A DNA stretch of 46,158 nt, from positions 1-46,158 of the forward strand of contig NZ_JAMXFJ010000030.1 of the NCBI RefSeq assembly GCF_025460805.1, given 5' to 3'. How positions within the stretch are numbered: the first letter of the stretch is position 1; every line of letters starts with the position of its first letter. Of the stretch, positions 34,728 to 43,423 are shown piece by piece. The notes under the pieces were generated by a model, which searched no databases, was not told where the DNA came from, and saw nothing but the letters and a program-made list of their open reading frames with translations. A program made the translations under genes and the position numbers. Source of the stretch: Microvirga sesbaniae (GTDB taxonomy: Bacteria; Pseudomonadota; Alphaproteobacteria; Rhizobiales; Beijerinckiaceae).

Positions 34728-35833
34728 CCCTGCACTCGAACACGCTCGATCATGCGTCCGCAACCCGCAGCCGCCTCGGTGTCGTGGATTGTGACATCCA
34801 TCCGACTCTGGCGCATCCTAAGGTGCTTCACCCTTACCTTTCGCAGGTTTGGCGAGATCACCTCGATCAATACGGAACATTCCAGCACACCATCTATGCC
34901 GGCCGAGGCACCTACCCTCGCTTCACGCCCAACACTGCACGGCGGGATGCCTGGCCGCCAGCGGGAGGACCTCCCGGCTCGGATCTTGCTTTCATGCAAA
35001 GCCAGCACCTGGACCCGCACGACATCGCGTTCGGCATCCTGGAACCACTGGTCGAGGCCAATGTCACCCGCAACACCGACCTCTCGACTGCCATGTGCGC
35101 CGCGGTGAACGAGTGGCAGCTCGATGTCTTCGCATCGAAGGAGCCGCGGCTGAAGGCGTCGATCCTCATCTGCGCGGAGGACGCCGCAGGGGCCGTGGAA
35201 GAAATCGAGAAACATGCAGGGGATCGGCGGTTCGCCCAGGTGCAGCTCGGCGCTCGCTCCCTCGAGCCCATTGGGAGAAAGCGATATTGGCCGATCTTTG
35301 CGGCAGCGCAAGCCGCAGGTCTTCCCCTCGGCTTCCATGTCGGCGGCCCGTCGGGGTACGCACCCTCCGCCAGCGGCTGGCCCTCCTTCTATGTCGAAGA
35401 CCATCATGTCCTGATCCATGGTGCCCAGGCACAGGTGACGAGCATGATCCTGGAAGGCGTCTTCGAGCTGTTCCCGAAAACGCGGATCGTGATGATCGAG
35501 AACGGCTTCGCCTGGGCTCCTCCTCTCTCATGGCGTCTGGACCGGTTGTGGTCGCGTATGCGCAGCGAGGTCCCCCACGTGAAGCGCCCTCCTTCGGAAT
35601 ACATGCGTGAGCATGTCTGGTTCGCAACGCAACCGGTGGAGGAGCCGGAGCGGCGGGAGGATCTGCGGGCCCTCTTCGACTGGATCGGGTGGGATCGCAT
35701 GATGTTCTCCTCCGATTACCCGCATTGGGATTTCGATGATCCCAAGCGCGCGATCCAAATGCCCATGTCGGAAGCGGAGAAAGCGATGCTGTTCCGCGAC
35801 AATGCCATGGCCTTCTACAACCTCGCTGCCTAG
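34724..35833 (+). CDS. Amidohydrolase-family enzyme (ACMSD-like), copy 2
   Basis: This 369-residue paralogue of the preceding gene has the same layout: DCDIHP (residues 22-27), AVEEIEKHAGDRRFAQVQLG, the strand GFHVGGPSGY, ENGFAWAP and Asp in FSSDYPHWDFD. The two differ throughout, so they are old duplicates and likely act on different intermediates or form a hetero-oligomer. The start overlaps the stop of copy 1 by 4 bases; there is no good ribosome site of its own, so translation depends on coupling. The next gene, dhaK-like, begins 12 bp after its stop. Confidence 0.85.
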   Translation: MTLHSNTLDHASATRSRLGVVDCDIHPTLAHPKVLHPYLSQVWRDHLDQYGTFQHTIYAGRGTYPRFTPNTARRDAWPPAGGPPGSDLAFMQSQHLDPHDIAFGILEPLVEANVTRNTDLSTAMCAAVNEWQLDVFASKEPRLKASILICAEDAAGAVEEIEKHAGDRRFAQVQLGARSLEPIGRKRYWPIFAAAQAAGLPLGFHVGGPSGYAPSASGWPSFYVEDHHVLIHGAQAQVTSMILEGVFELFPKTRIVMIENGFAWAPPLSWRLDRLWSRMRSEVPHVKRPPSEYMREHVWFATQPVEEPERREDLRALFDWIGWDRMMFSSDYPHWDFDDPKRAIQMPMSEAEKAMLFRDNAMAFYNLAA

Positions 35834-35845
35834 AGACACACATCC

Positions 35846-36841
35846 ATGAAGAAGCTGCTGAATGCGCCCACGGCCTATGTCGATGAGGTGCTTGACGGTC
35901 TCACTCTCGCTCATCCCTCGCTCGTGCGTGACGGCACTGCCGGTCGGGTCATCCGTCGCGCGAGCGGTATCCAATCTGGAAAGGTCGGCATCGCATCGGG
36001 CGGCGGCTCCGGCCACCTGCCTCTCTTCACCGGCTATGTGGGGTCGGGCCTGATCGATACCTGCGCGATCGGCAATGTGTTCGAGGGCCCCAATATCGAC
36101 TCCTGCATGGATGCCATCCGCTTGGCCAATGGCGGGCGAGGCGTGCTCCGTCTCTACGGGAACTACGGTGGCGACCGCATGAATTTCGACATGGCGGGTG
36201 AGTTCCTGGAGGAAGAGGGAATCCGCACCACCACGGTGCTCGGCACCGATGACATCGCGAGTGGAACCCGGTACGAGCGACAGAAGCGCCGCGGTGTCGC
36301 AGGCCTGATCTACGCCTACAAGGCCGCAGGTGCGAAGGCGGAAGAAGGTGCCGACCTCGATGAGGTCACGCGCATTGCCCTCAAGGCGGTCGACGCGACG
36401 CGCACGATCGGCGTTGCTCTTGCTCCCTGCCGGGTGCCGACAGCCGATCGGACGACCTTCAGCCTTGCCGAGGATGAGATCGAAATGGGGATGGGCATCC
36501 ATGGCGAACCAGGCATCTGGCGGGATAAGCTTAAATCTGCCGATGCGGTGGTTGACGAGATGATCGATCGCCTTCTCTCTGACCAACCCGTGACCACCGG
36601 GCGGGTTTCCCTCCTCGTCAACGGCCTCGGTGCGACGCCGCTGGAGGAATTGCTCATCCTCTACCGCCGGGCCGCCGAGCGCCTGCGGCAGGCCAGGATC
36701 GAAATCGTACAGCCACTCGTCGGCAATTATGTGACCTCGATGGAGATGGCAGGGGCTTCGATCAGCCTTCACGCCATCGACGACGAACTTGCAACGCTCC
36801 TGGCAGCGCCGGCCGATTGCCCGTTCTGGAGGGTCCCATGA
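35846..36841 (+). CDS. dhaK: Dihydroxyacetone kinase subunit DhaK-like
   Basis: This 331-residue kinase subunit covalently binds a ketose such as dihydroxyacetone. The key residues are present: His57 in GGGSGHLPLF, Asp110 in NYGGDRMNFD, and His219 in MGIHGEPG, which forms the hemiaminal with the ketone. The next gene is the ATP-binding DhaL subunit, and the two overlap by ATGA. No DhaM (PTS phosphoryl donor) gene is here, so this may be an ATP-driven version or use another four-carbon ketose. Function as a kinase is firm; the natural substrate is not. Confidence 0.9.
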   Translation: MKKLLNAPTAYVDEVLDGLTLAHPSLVRDGTAGRVIRRASGIQSGKVGIASGGGSGHLPLFTGYVGSGLIDTCAIGNVFEGPNIDSCMDAIRLANGGRGVLRLYGNYGGDRMNFDMAGEFLEEEGIRTTTVLGTDDIASGTRYERQKRRGVAGLIYAYKAAGAKAEEGADLDEVTRIALKAVDATRTIGVALAPCRVPTADRTTFSLAEDEIEMGMGIHGEPGIWRDKLKSADAVVDEMIDRLLSDQPVTTGRVSLLVNGLGATPLEELLILYRRAAERLRQARIEIVQPLVGNYVTSMEMAGASISLHAIDDELATLLAAPADCPFWRVP

Positions 36842-37446
36842 CCGCCATTACGATACAGCACATCGCTGCCGCCGTCAGCAGCGCGAAGGTGGCCATGGGC
36901 GACCTCGAGCAGGTCCTGAACGAAGCGGATTCCAAGCTCGGCGATGGAGACACGGGCAGCATGCTCGCCCGCCTGATCGACCGGCTCGCGGAGGCTGACA
37001 CCGCGACGGAGCCTTCCATAAGCGATGCGTTCAGCAAGCTCGCCCGCGCTGCCATGGGAGCGACCGGGTCGAGCCTCGGCACTCTCCTCGCCACAGGCCT
37101 CATGACGGCATCGCGAATGACGAAGGGGCGCGAGGCGATCCCCTGGTCCGAGCTAGCCCCGCTTCTGTTGGCGTCCCGCGATGCGATGATGGCGCGCGGT
37201 GGCGCGAAGCTCGGCGACAAAACCGTTCTTGATGCCATTCACGAAGTCGCCCTCGCGGCCGAGGGACTGAACGACCGGGTGTCCGTCGCTCAGTCGGCGA
37301 AACAGGCGGGGCAGGTCGTTCTCGAGCGCTTCTTCAACGAGAGTTGCAAGGTCGGCCGCGCTCGCATGTTCGCGGAGAAGAGCGTCGGGATGCATGATCC
37401 CGGAATGCTCGCCTTCGTCAGACTCGTCGATGCAGTCGCCAGATAG
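36838..37446 (+). CDS. dhaL: Dihydroxyacetone kinase subunit DhaL-like
   Basis: This 202-residue nucleotide-binding subunit has Mg-coordinating aspartates Asp31, Asp36 and Asp38 (LNEADSKLGDGDTGSM). ATGSSLGTLLATGL is the phosphate-gripping helix and the C-terminal SVGMHDPGMLAFVRLVDAV is typical of DhaL. GDGDTG replaces the more common GDGDHG/GDGDTG variant set, which is normal. It overlaps dhaK and precedes the reductase gene by 20 bp. With dhaK it transfers phosphate to a ketose product of the pathway. Confidence 0.9.
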   Translation: MTAITIQHIAAAVSSAKVAMGDLEQVLNEADSKLGDGDTGSMLARLIDRLAEADTATEPSISDAFSKLARAAMGATGSSLGTLLATGLMTASRMTKGREAIPWSELAPLLLASRDAMMARGGAKLGDKTVLDAIHEVALAAEGLNDRVSVAQSAKQAGQVVLERFFNESCKVGRARMFAEKSVGMHDPGMLAFVRLVDAVAR

Positions 37447-37466
37447 CCTGGGAGATTGGCGGCACA

Positions 37467-38429
37467 ATGGAACGAGCCACTTTCCCGGTGATCGTCACGG
37501 CTGTGACCGCGGAAACCGAGACGGTCAACAGCTACGAACTTTCGGCCGTCGACACTGACACACTCCCTGCCTTCTCGGCCGGATCGCATATCGACCTGCA
37601 TCTCGGAAATGGCTTGGTCCGCAGCTATTCGCTTGTGAACTGCCAATCCGAAAGACGCCGCTACGTGATCGGGGTCCATCGCGATGCCGAGGGTCGTGGC
37701 GGATCGCGGCTCGTGCATGACAGTCTGCATGTCGGCCAAACCGTTGTTCTGAGCGGCCCGCGCAACAATTTTCCACTGCGTGAAGATGCCCGCCATACGG
37801 TGCTTATGGGGGGCGGCATCGGGATCACCCCGCTCCTTGCGATGATGACGCGCTTATCCAAGCTCGGGCGGCCCTACGAAGTTCATTATGTAGCCCGTAC
37901 CCGGTCAAGCGCCCCTTTCCTCAATCGGATCGCCGAGCTCCGCAAGTCAGCAGGAGCCGATATCCGTGTCTCCTTCAGCCAGGAAGAACCCGCCACGCGT
38001 CCCGACATTGCGAGCATCGTGAATTCTGCGCCGGATGATGCGCACCTCTATTGTTGCGGTCCAAGCTCCCTGCTCGAAGCATTCAAGGAGGCGACCGCCC
38101 GACGCCCGGCAGAGTTCGTCCACCTGGAGCATTTCGGATCGGCTGAAACGCCGACGAGGGAGGGAGAATTCCAGGTTGAGCTCGCGCGCTCGGGCGTCAA
38201 GCTGGATGTCAAGCCAGGACAGTCGATCCTCGACGTCCTGATCCAGGCCGGAATGGACGTCGCTTTCTCCTGTGAGCAAGGGGTCTGCGGCACCTGCGAG
38301 GTCGCGGTTCTGGAAGGCATTCCCGATCACCGAGACACATACCTGACGCCTTCCGAGCGTGAGAAGAATGCCTCGCTGATGATTTGCTGTTCGAGATCCT
38401 TTTCAGACAGGCTTGTGCTCGACCTTTGA
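37467..38429 (+). CDS. PDR/VanB-type ferredoxin reductase (FMN, NADH, [2Fe-2S])
   Basis: This 320-residue reductase has the order of phthalate dioxygenase reductases: a flavin domain with RSYSLVNCQ, the NAD-binding domain (LMGGGIGITPLLAMM and YCCGPSSLLEAF), and a C-terminal plant-type [2Fe-2S] domain (CEQGVCGTCEVAVLEG, fourth Cys in MICCS). It passes electrons from NADH to a Rieske protein, and the first gene of this operon encodes one. No terminal oxygenase is in the window. The gene ends the operon, with the terminator at 38451 beyond it. Confidence 0.9.
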   Translation: MERATFPVIVTAVTAETETVNSYELSAVDTDTLPAFSAGSHIDLHLGNGLVRSYSLVNCQSERRRYVIGVHRDAEGRGGSRLVHDSLHVGQTVVLSGPRNNFPLREDARHTVLMGGGIGITPLLAMMTRLSKLGRPYEVHYVARTRSSAPFLNRIAELRKSAGADIRVSFSQEEPATRPDIASIVNSAPDDAHLYCCGPSSLLEAFKEATARRPAEFVHLEHFGSAETPTREGEFQVELARSGVKLDVKPGQSILDVLIQAGMDVAFSCEQGVCGTCEVAVLEGIPDHRDTYLTPSEREKNASLMICCSRSFSDRLVLDL

Positions 38430-38450
38430 GATATCTGAAATCACAAAAAA

Positions 38451-38469
38451 TGCCCGGCGACACCGGGCA
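38451..38469 (-). terminator. Intrinsic terminator between convergent units
   Basis: A 7-bp stem (TGCCCGG, loop CGACA, CCGGGCA) is preceded on the plus strand by AAAAAA (38445-38450). Read leftwards this is a hairpin plus T-run, a strong terminator for the binding-protein gene. For the rightward operon the following TTCTGTT is only a weak T-run, so it may be bidirectional. Confidence 0.8.
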
Positions 38470-38495
38470 CTTCTGTTATATCTCTGCAGACAGGA

Positions 38496-39839
38496 TCAGT
38501 TCTGCCCGGTGCGGACCATCACACGCTTCCAATTGGACGCGACGTTCTCCATCGCCTGCTTGGCCGTGGTCTGTCCCAGCATAGCCTGGGAGATGCCGGA
38601 GCGCAGGTGCTGCTCGAAGGCGCCCCAGTTCGGATCACGCGGATTCATGACTGCCGTCTTCAGCGAGGCGGCGGACGCAGGAGCCCAGCCGTATTCCTGA
38701 ATGATCATGGGATCGTTCAGGACGGATTGACGGGCCGGCGCGTTGCCCTTCTCCATCGAACGACGCGACCATTCGGGTCCCGTGATGTGCTGGACGAACT
38801 CCCAGGCCCATTCTTTGTTCTTCGTGTCCTTCGGCACGGCGAACGCCCAGCCGCCGTTGAGGCTCTTGGACTGCTCCGAGGTATTCATGCCGGGCACCAC
38901 CGTCCAGTTCCACTTGCCTGCCGTCTTGGAGGACGGATTCCGGTTCAGAGGAGTCGCCGAGGCATTGACCGTCACGGCCATCGCATAGCGGTCATTCTGT
39001 CCGTTGGCGATGATCTCGTCCCACTCCCAGGTCACGGCATCCGGCGGTACGACCTTGTGCTTGGCGAGCAGGTCGCCATAGAACTGCAGCGCCTCGATCG
39101 CTTCCGGCTTGGTGACGAAGATCTCGCCCGTCTGCGGATCGTAGAGATCGCCGCCGGCGGAACGCAGCCATGGAAGGAAATGGTCGACGATGGCACCGCC
39201 TTGGCGCGCGCATGTCCCGAGCCCGAAACGGGTCCCGTTGCCCTGCTTGGTCAATGCCACGGCGGCTTCGAGAAGTTCTGGGAAGGTCTGCGGCGGCTTC
39301 GTGATCCCAGCTTGTTCCAGTAGCTCCTTTTGGTAGTGCAGGATATAAGTCGTGCTGCGATAGGGTACGCCGACATAGCGCTTTTCCTTCTCATGAAGGT
39401 ATAGCTGCTTGACGCCCTCCGGAAAGTCGCCCCAGTTGAAGTCCGGATGCTTGTCGGCGGTCTTCTTGATGAGCTCCTGCACATCCTCGAGATAGGGGCC
39501 CATCCAGCCGACCTGGGAGGCACCGAGCTGGATCACGTCGATGGTATTGGAGCCACCCATCAGCTCCGCCTTCATGCGCGTCACCATCGCCTCATTGGGT
39601 AGCTGGGTGTATTCCACCTCGATTCCGTGCTGCTTTGTGAAGGCCGGAATGGCATCCTGGATGATCGTGCCCTTCCAAGGCGCACTGTCACCGACAACGA
39701 GCAGCTTAGCGGGCTTGCCCTGAGCATACGAGCGACGCGGAGACCCGATCGCCGCGAGACCAAAGCCGGCGGCGGCGGAAGCCATGAGCGTACGCCGTGT
39801 GATCACGCCATTTCGCGCGACATATGTTTCCTTGGACAT
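38496..39839 (-). CDS. Sugar ABC transporter substrate-binding protein (CUT1)
   Basis: This 447-residue periplasmic binding protein is of the MalE/UgpB type. The N-terminus carries a twin-arginine signal, TRRTLMASAAAGFGLAA, suggesting Tat export of a folded protein. Family blocks include YAMAVTVNASATPL, the ligand-cleft segment WNWTVVPGM, GGWAFAVPKDTKNKEWAWEF and VQHITGPEWSRR. The start is ATG 39839 with GGGAG eight bases upstream. It is transcribed towards the rightward operon and separated by a terminator. A perfect copy of the shared operator motif sits at 39965-39980 upstream, linking it to the permeases and ATPase. Confidence 0.92.
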   Translation of the reverse strand: MSKETYVARNGVITRRTLMASAAAGFGLAAIGSPRRSYAQGKPAKLLVVGDSAPWKGTIIQDAIPAFTKQHGIEVEYTQLPNEAMVTRMKAELMGGSNTIDVIQLGASQVGWMGPYLEDVQELIKKTADKHPDFNWGDFPEGVKQLYLHEKEKRYVGVPYRSTTYILHYQKELLEQAGITKPPQTFPELLEAAVALTKQGNGTRFGLGTCARQGGAIVDHFLPWLRSAGGDLYDPQTGEIFVTKPEAIEALQFYGDLLAKHKVVPPDAVTWEWDEIIANGQNDRYAMAVTVNASATPLNRNPSSKTAGKWNWTVVPGMNTSEQSKSLNGGWAFAVPKDTKNKEWAWEFVQHITGPEWSRRSMEKGNAPARQSVLNDPMIIQEYGWAPASAASLKTAVMNPRDPNWGAFEQHLRSGISQAMLGQTTAKQAMENVASNWKRVMVRTGQN

Positions 39840-40180
39840 TTCTTTCACTCCCTTCATGACCGTCTTCACCGCGATCATGCTTGTTATGAGGCTGACATAT
39901 GCGGCTCTTGAGTGAGATCAGGGATAAACATCCTCTCTGCCGAGCCGGGACACCGCTTCACAATGTTAGGTTTTGTTAGGCGAATTCTACCGACGCCTAA
40001 TCAAATCTGGCATCATCTCAAAATTAAGCAAGCTCCTTTTGTTGAATTGGCAGGGCAAAGGAAGATATTTTGTGGCCTAGAGGGTACGATTCACCTAACA
40101 AAAACCGCAACACTCGTTCTCCACGCAGTCCCCCATTTGAATGCGATGGTCCGACGCCGGACTGATGCGCGCCTAAGGCG
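39840..40180. other. Intergenic control region of the binding-protein gene
   Basis: About 340 bp lie upstream of the leftward binding-protein gene and after the end of the SDR gene. It holds one full copy of the 16-bp repeat (39965-39980) and single half-sites (CCTAATC near 39996, CCTAACA at 40094). No gene was found. Confidence 0.5.
39965..39980 (-). promoter_or_regulatory. Putative operator, 16-bp direct repeat, copy 3
   Basis: GTTAGGTTTTGTTAGG, complement CCTAACAAAACCTAAC, is an exact match to the consensus with two identical half-sites 10 bp apart. It lies 126 bp before the binding-protein start. Confidence 0.65.
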
Positions 40181-40963
40181 TCAACGCAGCAGCGATTGAC
40201 CTCCGTCGATCCAGATCGGCGTTCCGGTGATATGGCGCGATCGCGGGGAGGCGAGAAAAACCACCACGTCGGCCACGTCCTCGCTCTGCCCAGGCCTTCC
40301 TCCGGTAATGGGAATATCTCCGTCGGGCCAGACGACCGGAACACGCGCCTCGTCCACATTGCGTTTGAAGGTGTTGTCCGGAATGGCCGTATCGATTTGC
40401 CCCGGGCAGACGGCATTCACGCGGATGCGATGCTTGCCGAGCTCAAGGGCGAGTTGCTGTGCGAGAGCAAGTTGTGCCGCCTTCGTGGCCGAATAGGCAC
40501 TCGCACCGGCCGTGGTGAAGGTGCGCGTGCCATTGATGGAGGACATGATGATGATGGATCCGCCGCCGGCCGCCTTGAGGTGAGGCACTGCGTAATGGAG
40601 CGTCAGGTAAGTCCCGCGCAGATTGATCGCGATGGTTTTGTCCCATTCATCCGGGCGCAGATCGTCGATCGGCGCCCAAACGCCATTGATTCCAGCATTG
40701 GCGACCACAATGTCGATCCTGCCGAAAGCCTCGACCGTCCGTGCGACAGCCTCTCGCATCCCATTCTCGAGAGCGACATCGGCGACGAGGGCGATGCCGC
40801 GCCCTCCCGCCCTCTCGATCTCGCTGACGGTTTGAAGCAGTTCGCTCTCGGTGCGCCCGATTGCGGCGACAGCAGCCCCCTCCTGGGCGAGCTTGATGGC
40901 TGAGGCTCTTCCGATGCCCGAGCCTGCACCCGTGACGAGCGCGACGGATTCCTGCAGTTCCAT
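40181..40963 (-). CDS. SDR-family oxidoreductase
   Basis: This 260-residue short-chain dehydrogenase has the nucleotide motif TGAGSGIGRA (residues 11-20), VANAGING, Ser141/142, Tyr157 and Lys161 (ASAYSATKAAQLALAQQL), and the ending TGTPIWIDGGQSLLR. It probably oxidises a hydroxyl of the imported substrate with NAD(P). The start is ATG 40963 with GGGAG six bases upstream. It follows the aldo/keto reductase gene by 10 bp on the same strand, so the two form one unit, possibly together with the LacI gene further upstream. Confidence 0.93.
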   Translation of the reverse strand: MELQESVALVTGAGSGIGRASAIKLAQEGAAVAAIGRTESELLQTVSEIERAGGRGIALVADVALENGMREAVARTVEAFGRIDIVVANAGINGVWAPIDDLRPDEWDKTIAINLRGTYLTLHYAVPHLKAAGGGSIIIMSSINGTRTFTTAGASAYSATKAAQLALAQQLALELGKHRIRVNAVCPGQIDTAIPDNTFKRNVDEARVPVVWPDGDIPITGGRPGQSEDVADVVVFLASPRSRHITGTPIWIDGGQSLLR

Positions 40964-40973
40964 GTTCAGCTCC

Positions 40974-41957
40974 CTAGACAAACCCGTGCGGCTTATGCGG
41001 CACATAAGCCTTGGTCATGTCCTCGATATCCTCGGCGGTCAGAGTCACTTCCGTTGCAGTTACCGCATCGTCGATCTGACTTTCGCGGCTCACACCCACG
41101 ATGGGAGCGGCGACCGCAGGCTGTGCCATGAGCCAGGCGAGCGCGATGCTGGCGCGCGGAACGCCATGGCGCCGGGCGACGGCTGCGGCCGCATCGATGA
41201 TTTTGGCATCGACCTCCTCCGTGTCGCCATAAAGCACCGGCCGCAACAGATCGGTATTTTTGCGGACGCTCTCGGGCTCGCCCTGCTCGCGAGCCAGCAA
41301 TCCGCGCGCGAGAGGCGCCCAGGGGATGAGACCGACCCCTTCGGCCTCGCACAGCGGCACCATTTCACGCTCCTCCTCGCGATTGAGGAGATTGTAGTGG
41401 TTCTGCATGGATACAAAGCGCGCATAGCCCTTGCGGTCGGACAGGTAGAGCGACTTGGCGAACTTCCAGGCATGCATGGAAGAGGCACCGATATAGCGAA
41501 CCTTGCCGATCCTGACGAGGTCGGTCAGCGCCTCCAGGGTTTCCTCGATAGGCGTCGTGGGATCCCAACGGTGAATCTGGTACAGGTCCACATAGTCGGT
41601 CTGGAGACGACGCAGACTGTAGTCGATTTCCGTCATGATCGCCTTGCGCGAAAGGCCGGCGCCATTCGCCCCCGGCCGCATGCGGGTATTGACCTTGGTG
41701 GCGATTACCACGTCGTCACGCTTGGCATATTCCTTCAAGGCGCGCCCGACGATTTCCTCGCTCGATCCGAGCGAATAGCTATTCGACGTGTCGAAGAAGT
41801 TGATGCCGACGTCGAGGGCCTTCTTGATTAACGGCCGGCTCACGTCCTCAATCAAAGTCCACTTTGGCTCCCCCCTGTCCGGCTCGCCGAACGTCATGCA
41901 CCCGAGGCAGATGCGCGAGACCTCCAGCCCGGTCCGTCCCAACTTCGTGTATTTCAT
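40974..41957 (-). CDS. Aldo/keto reductase
   Basis: This 327-residue NADP-dependent reductase/dehydrogenase has the catalytic tetrad Asp56 and Tyr61 (FFDTSNSYSLGSSEE), Lys88 (VIATKVNTR) and His129 (LYQIHRWD). IPWAPLARGLLA and the C-terminal PIVGVSRESQIDDAV block bind the cofactor. It resembles the AKR subfamily often found in sugar catabolic operons. The order LacI, AKR, SDR on the minus strand, with 165 bp between LacI and AKR, allows one transcript or a separate promoter. AKR and SDR probably oxidise or reduce consecutive sugar-derived intermediates. Confidence 0.92.
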   Translation of the reverse strand: MKYTKLGRTGLEVSRICLGCMTFGEPDRGEPKWTLIEDVSRPLIKKALDVGINFFDTSNSYSLGSSEEIVGRALKEYAKRDDVVIATKVNTRMRPGANGAGLSRKAIMTEIDYSLRRLQTDYVDLYQIHRWDPTTPIEETLEALTDLVRIGKVRYIGASSMHAWKFAKSLYLSDRKGYARFVSMQNHYNLLNREEEREMVPLCEAEGVGLIPWAPLARGLLAREQGEPESVRKNTDLLRPVLYGDTEEVDAKIIDAAAAVARRHGVPRASIALAWLMAQPAVAAPIVGVSRESQIDDAVTATEVTLTAEDIEDMTKAYVPHKPHGFV

Positions 41958-42122
41958 GATGTGCCTCTTCTCCCTTGTTCAACTTGATTCCGGACGAAGC
42001 TCCGCCTTGTCCACAGAACGATGCCTGCGGAGCCATTCTCGGTGGACAATCAACGGACCGACTATGCGATCGTCACGCAGCCCGATCCGAGGCCGCCAAT
42101 GACCATTCAAGCCATCGAAATT

Positions 42123-43151
42123 CTATCCGGCGGCCGCGAGGCACCTGGCGCGCCATTTGGTCGAGGTCGCCGGTCCCGTGGACTCCCGCTCGATCAGTTC
42201 CGAGACGAGAGCAATCCGCATGGGCGGCACGGTCCGGAAATCCGGATTGAGGGCTCGGTCGGCGATGCAGCGCATCATGGCGGCGCCCAGTTCCAATTGC
42301 GGCGTCCGAACAGTCGTAAGCCGAGGCACGACTTGTGAGGCGGAAATAAAGTCGTTGAATCCGACCACGGAAACGTCTTCCGGTACCCGCACGTCGAGGC
42401 GAGCGAGTTCGGAAATGACGTTCACGGCGATGCCGTCATGAGCACAGAACAACGCCGTCGGAGCACTGCCGGCGCGAAGATGGGCGAGGAAGGCTTCACG
42501 AAACCCGACCGACTCGTCGAACACGATGTCGTGCACCGTCGCGCCTTCGACCTCGCGCATGGCGTCGCGCAAACCACGGAAACGTTCGGCGCGCCCGAGA
42601 AGCTTCGCGTTGCCGTGCACGAAAGCGATCTCGCGGTGGCCCCGCGTCATTAGAAAGCGCCCGACGGCGACCCCGGCCTCCCAATCCGTCCCGACCACAT
42701 GGTCGACAGGTTCCAGCGCACCAACATAGCCCGCACAGACGACAGGCAGGCCGATCTTCGCCGCGATTCCACTCAGTTCGGCCGGGTACGGCACAGCGAG
42801 AATGAGCCCCACAACCGTGCTGTCGATGCTCGCGGGGTCATTGAGATAACGCGCCTGACGGGGCACGACCGACAATCCGCGCCGCTCCCCTTCCATTTCG
42901 GCTCCGTGAAGCAGGTTGAGCCACAATTCACTGCTGACGGGGTCAACCTCCTGCCGAATAAACAGAACCTGCCCGTTTGTCTGCGCGAATTCCTGGCTCA
43001 CACGATAGCCCATGCTGTGCGCAGCGCGCAGGACCCGGTCTCGCGTGGCCTTTCCCACTCCCGGTTTACCCGAGAGAGCGCGCGAGACTGAAAACTTCGA
43101 CAGACCGAGCCGGTCGGCGAGATCCTGAATTGTGACGCGGCTTGAGCTCAT
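42123..43151 (-). CDS. LacI-family transcriptional regulator
   Basis: This 342-residue repressor has the helix-turn-helix TIQDLADRLGLSKFSVSRAL and then GKPGVGKATRDRVLRAAHSM. The hinge region is unusual: GYRVSQEFAQTNGQ replaces the normal GYxPNxxARxL. The periplasmic-binding-like domain follows (LILAVPYPAEL, GTDWEAGVAVGRFLMTRG, FCAHDGIAVNVISEL, DVSVVGFNDF). The start is the ATG at 43151. It is divergent from the dehydratase gene with a 457-bp region that has two copies of the 16-bp motif, so it is the prime candidate repressor of the regulon. It may be autoregulated. Confidence 0.92.
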   Translation of the reverse strand: MSSSRVTIQDLADRLGLSKFSVSRALSGKPGVGKATRDRVLRAAHSMGYRVSQEFAQTNGQVLFIRQEVDPVSSELWLNLLHGAEMEGERRGLSVVPRQARYLNDPASIDSTVVGLILAVPYPAELSGIAAKIGLPVVCAGYVGALEPVDHVVGTDWEAGVAVGRFLMTRGHREIAFVHGNAKLLGRAERFRGLRDAMREVEGATVHDIVFDESVGFREAFLAHLRAGSAPTALFCAHDGIAVNVISELARLDVRVPEDVSVVGFNDFISASQVVPRLTTVRTPQLELGAAMMRCIADRALNPDFRTVPPMRIALVSELIERESTGPATSTKWRARCLAAAG

Positions 43152-43279
43152 GGATGCCCCAGATTGCGCTTTGAAAGCGCTGTTGTGAGCAGTTGGCGGA
43201 AGAGCGTCAAGCGCCTGCCCGGCCAAGAGCCCCGCGAGACGCAGGATCAGCAGCTCCTGTTATGCGGCTCTGCTAATGA

Positions 43280-43295
43280 CCTAACATAAGCAAAC
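43280..43295 (+). promoter_or_regulatory. Putative operator, 16-bp direct repeat, copy 4
   Basis: CCTAACATAAGCAAAC matches the consensus at 13 of 16 positions. It lies about 130 bp upstream of the LacI start, so it may serve the leftward LacI/AKR/SDR unit. Confidence 0.45.
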
Positions 43296-43423
43296 AAAAA
43301 GTCAACCAACGCAGGAAGGCGATATCCTGAGAACATACGGGTGTTTGTGAGATAGCGGGCCCGTAAATGCATGCCATGAGATTTCCTTATTGCCCGTCCT
43401 GTTTGGTTATGGTAAGCAGCAAA

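Noticed and set aside
34849..35610. 253-codon plus-strand frame inside the second amidohydrolase
   Set aside because: It is an out-of-frame overlap with the real enzyme.
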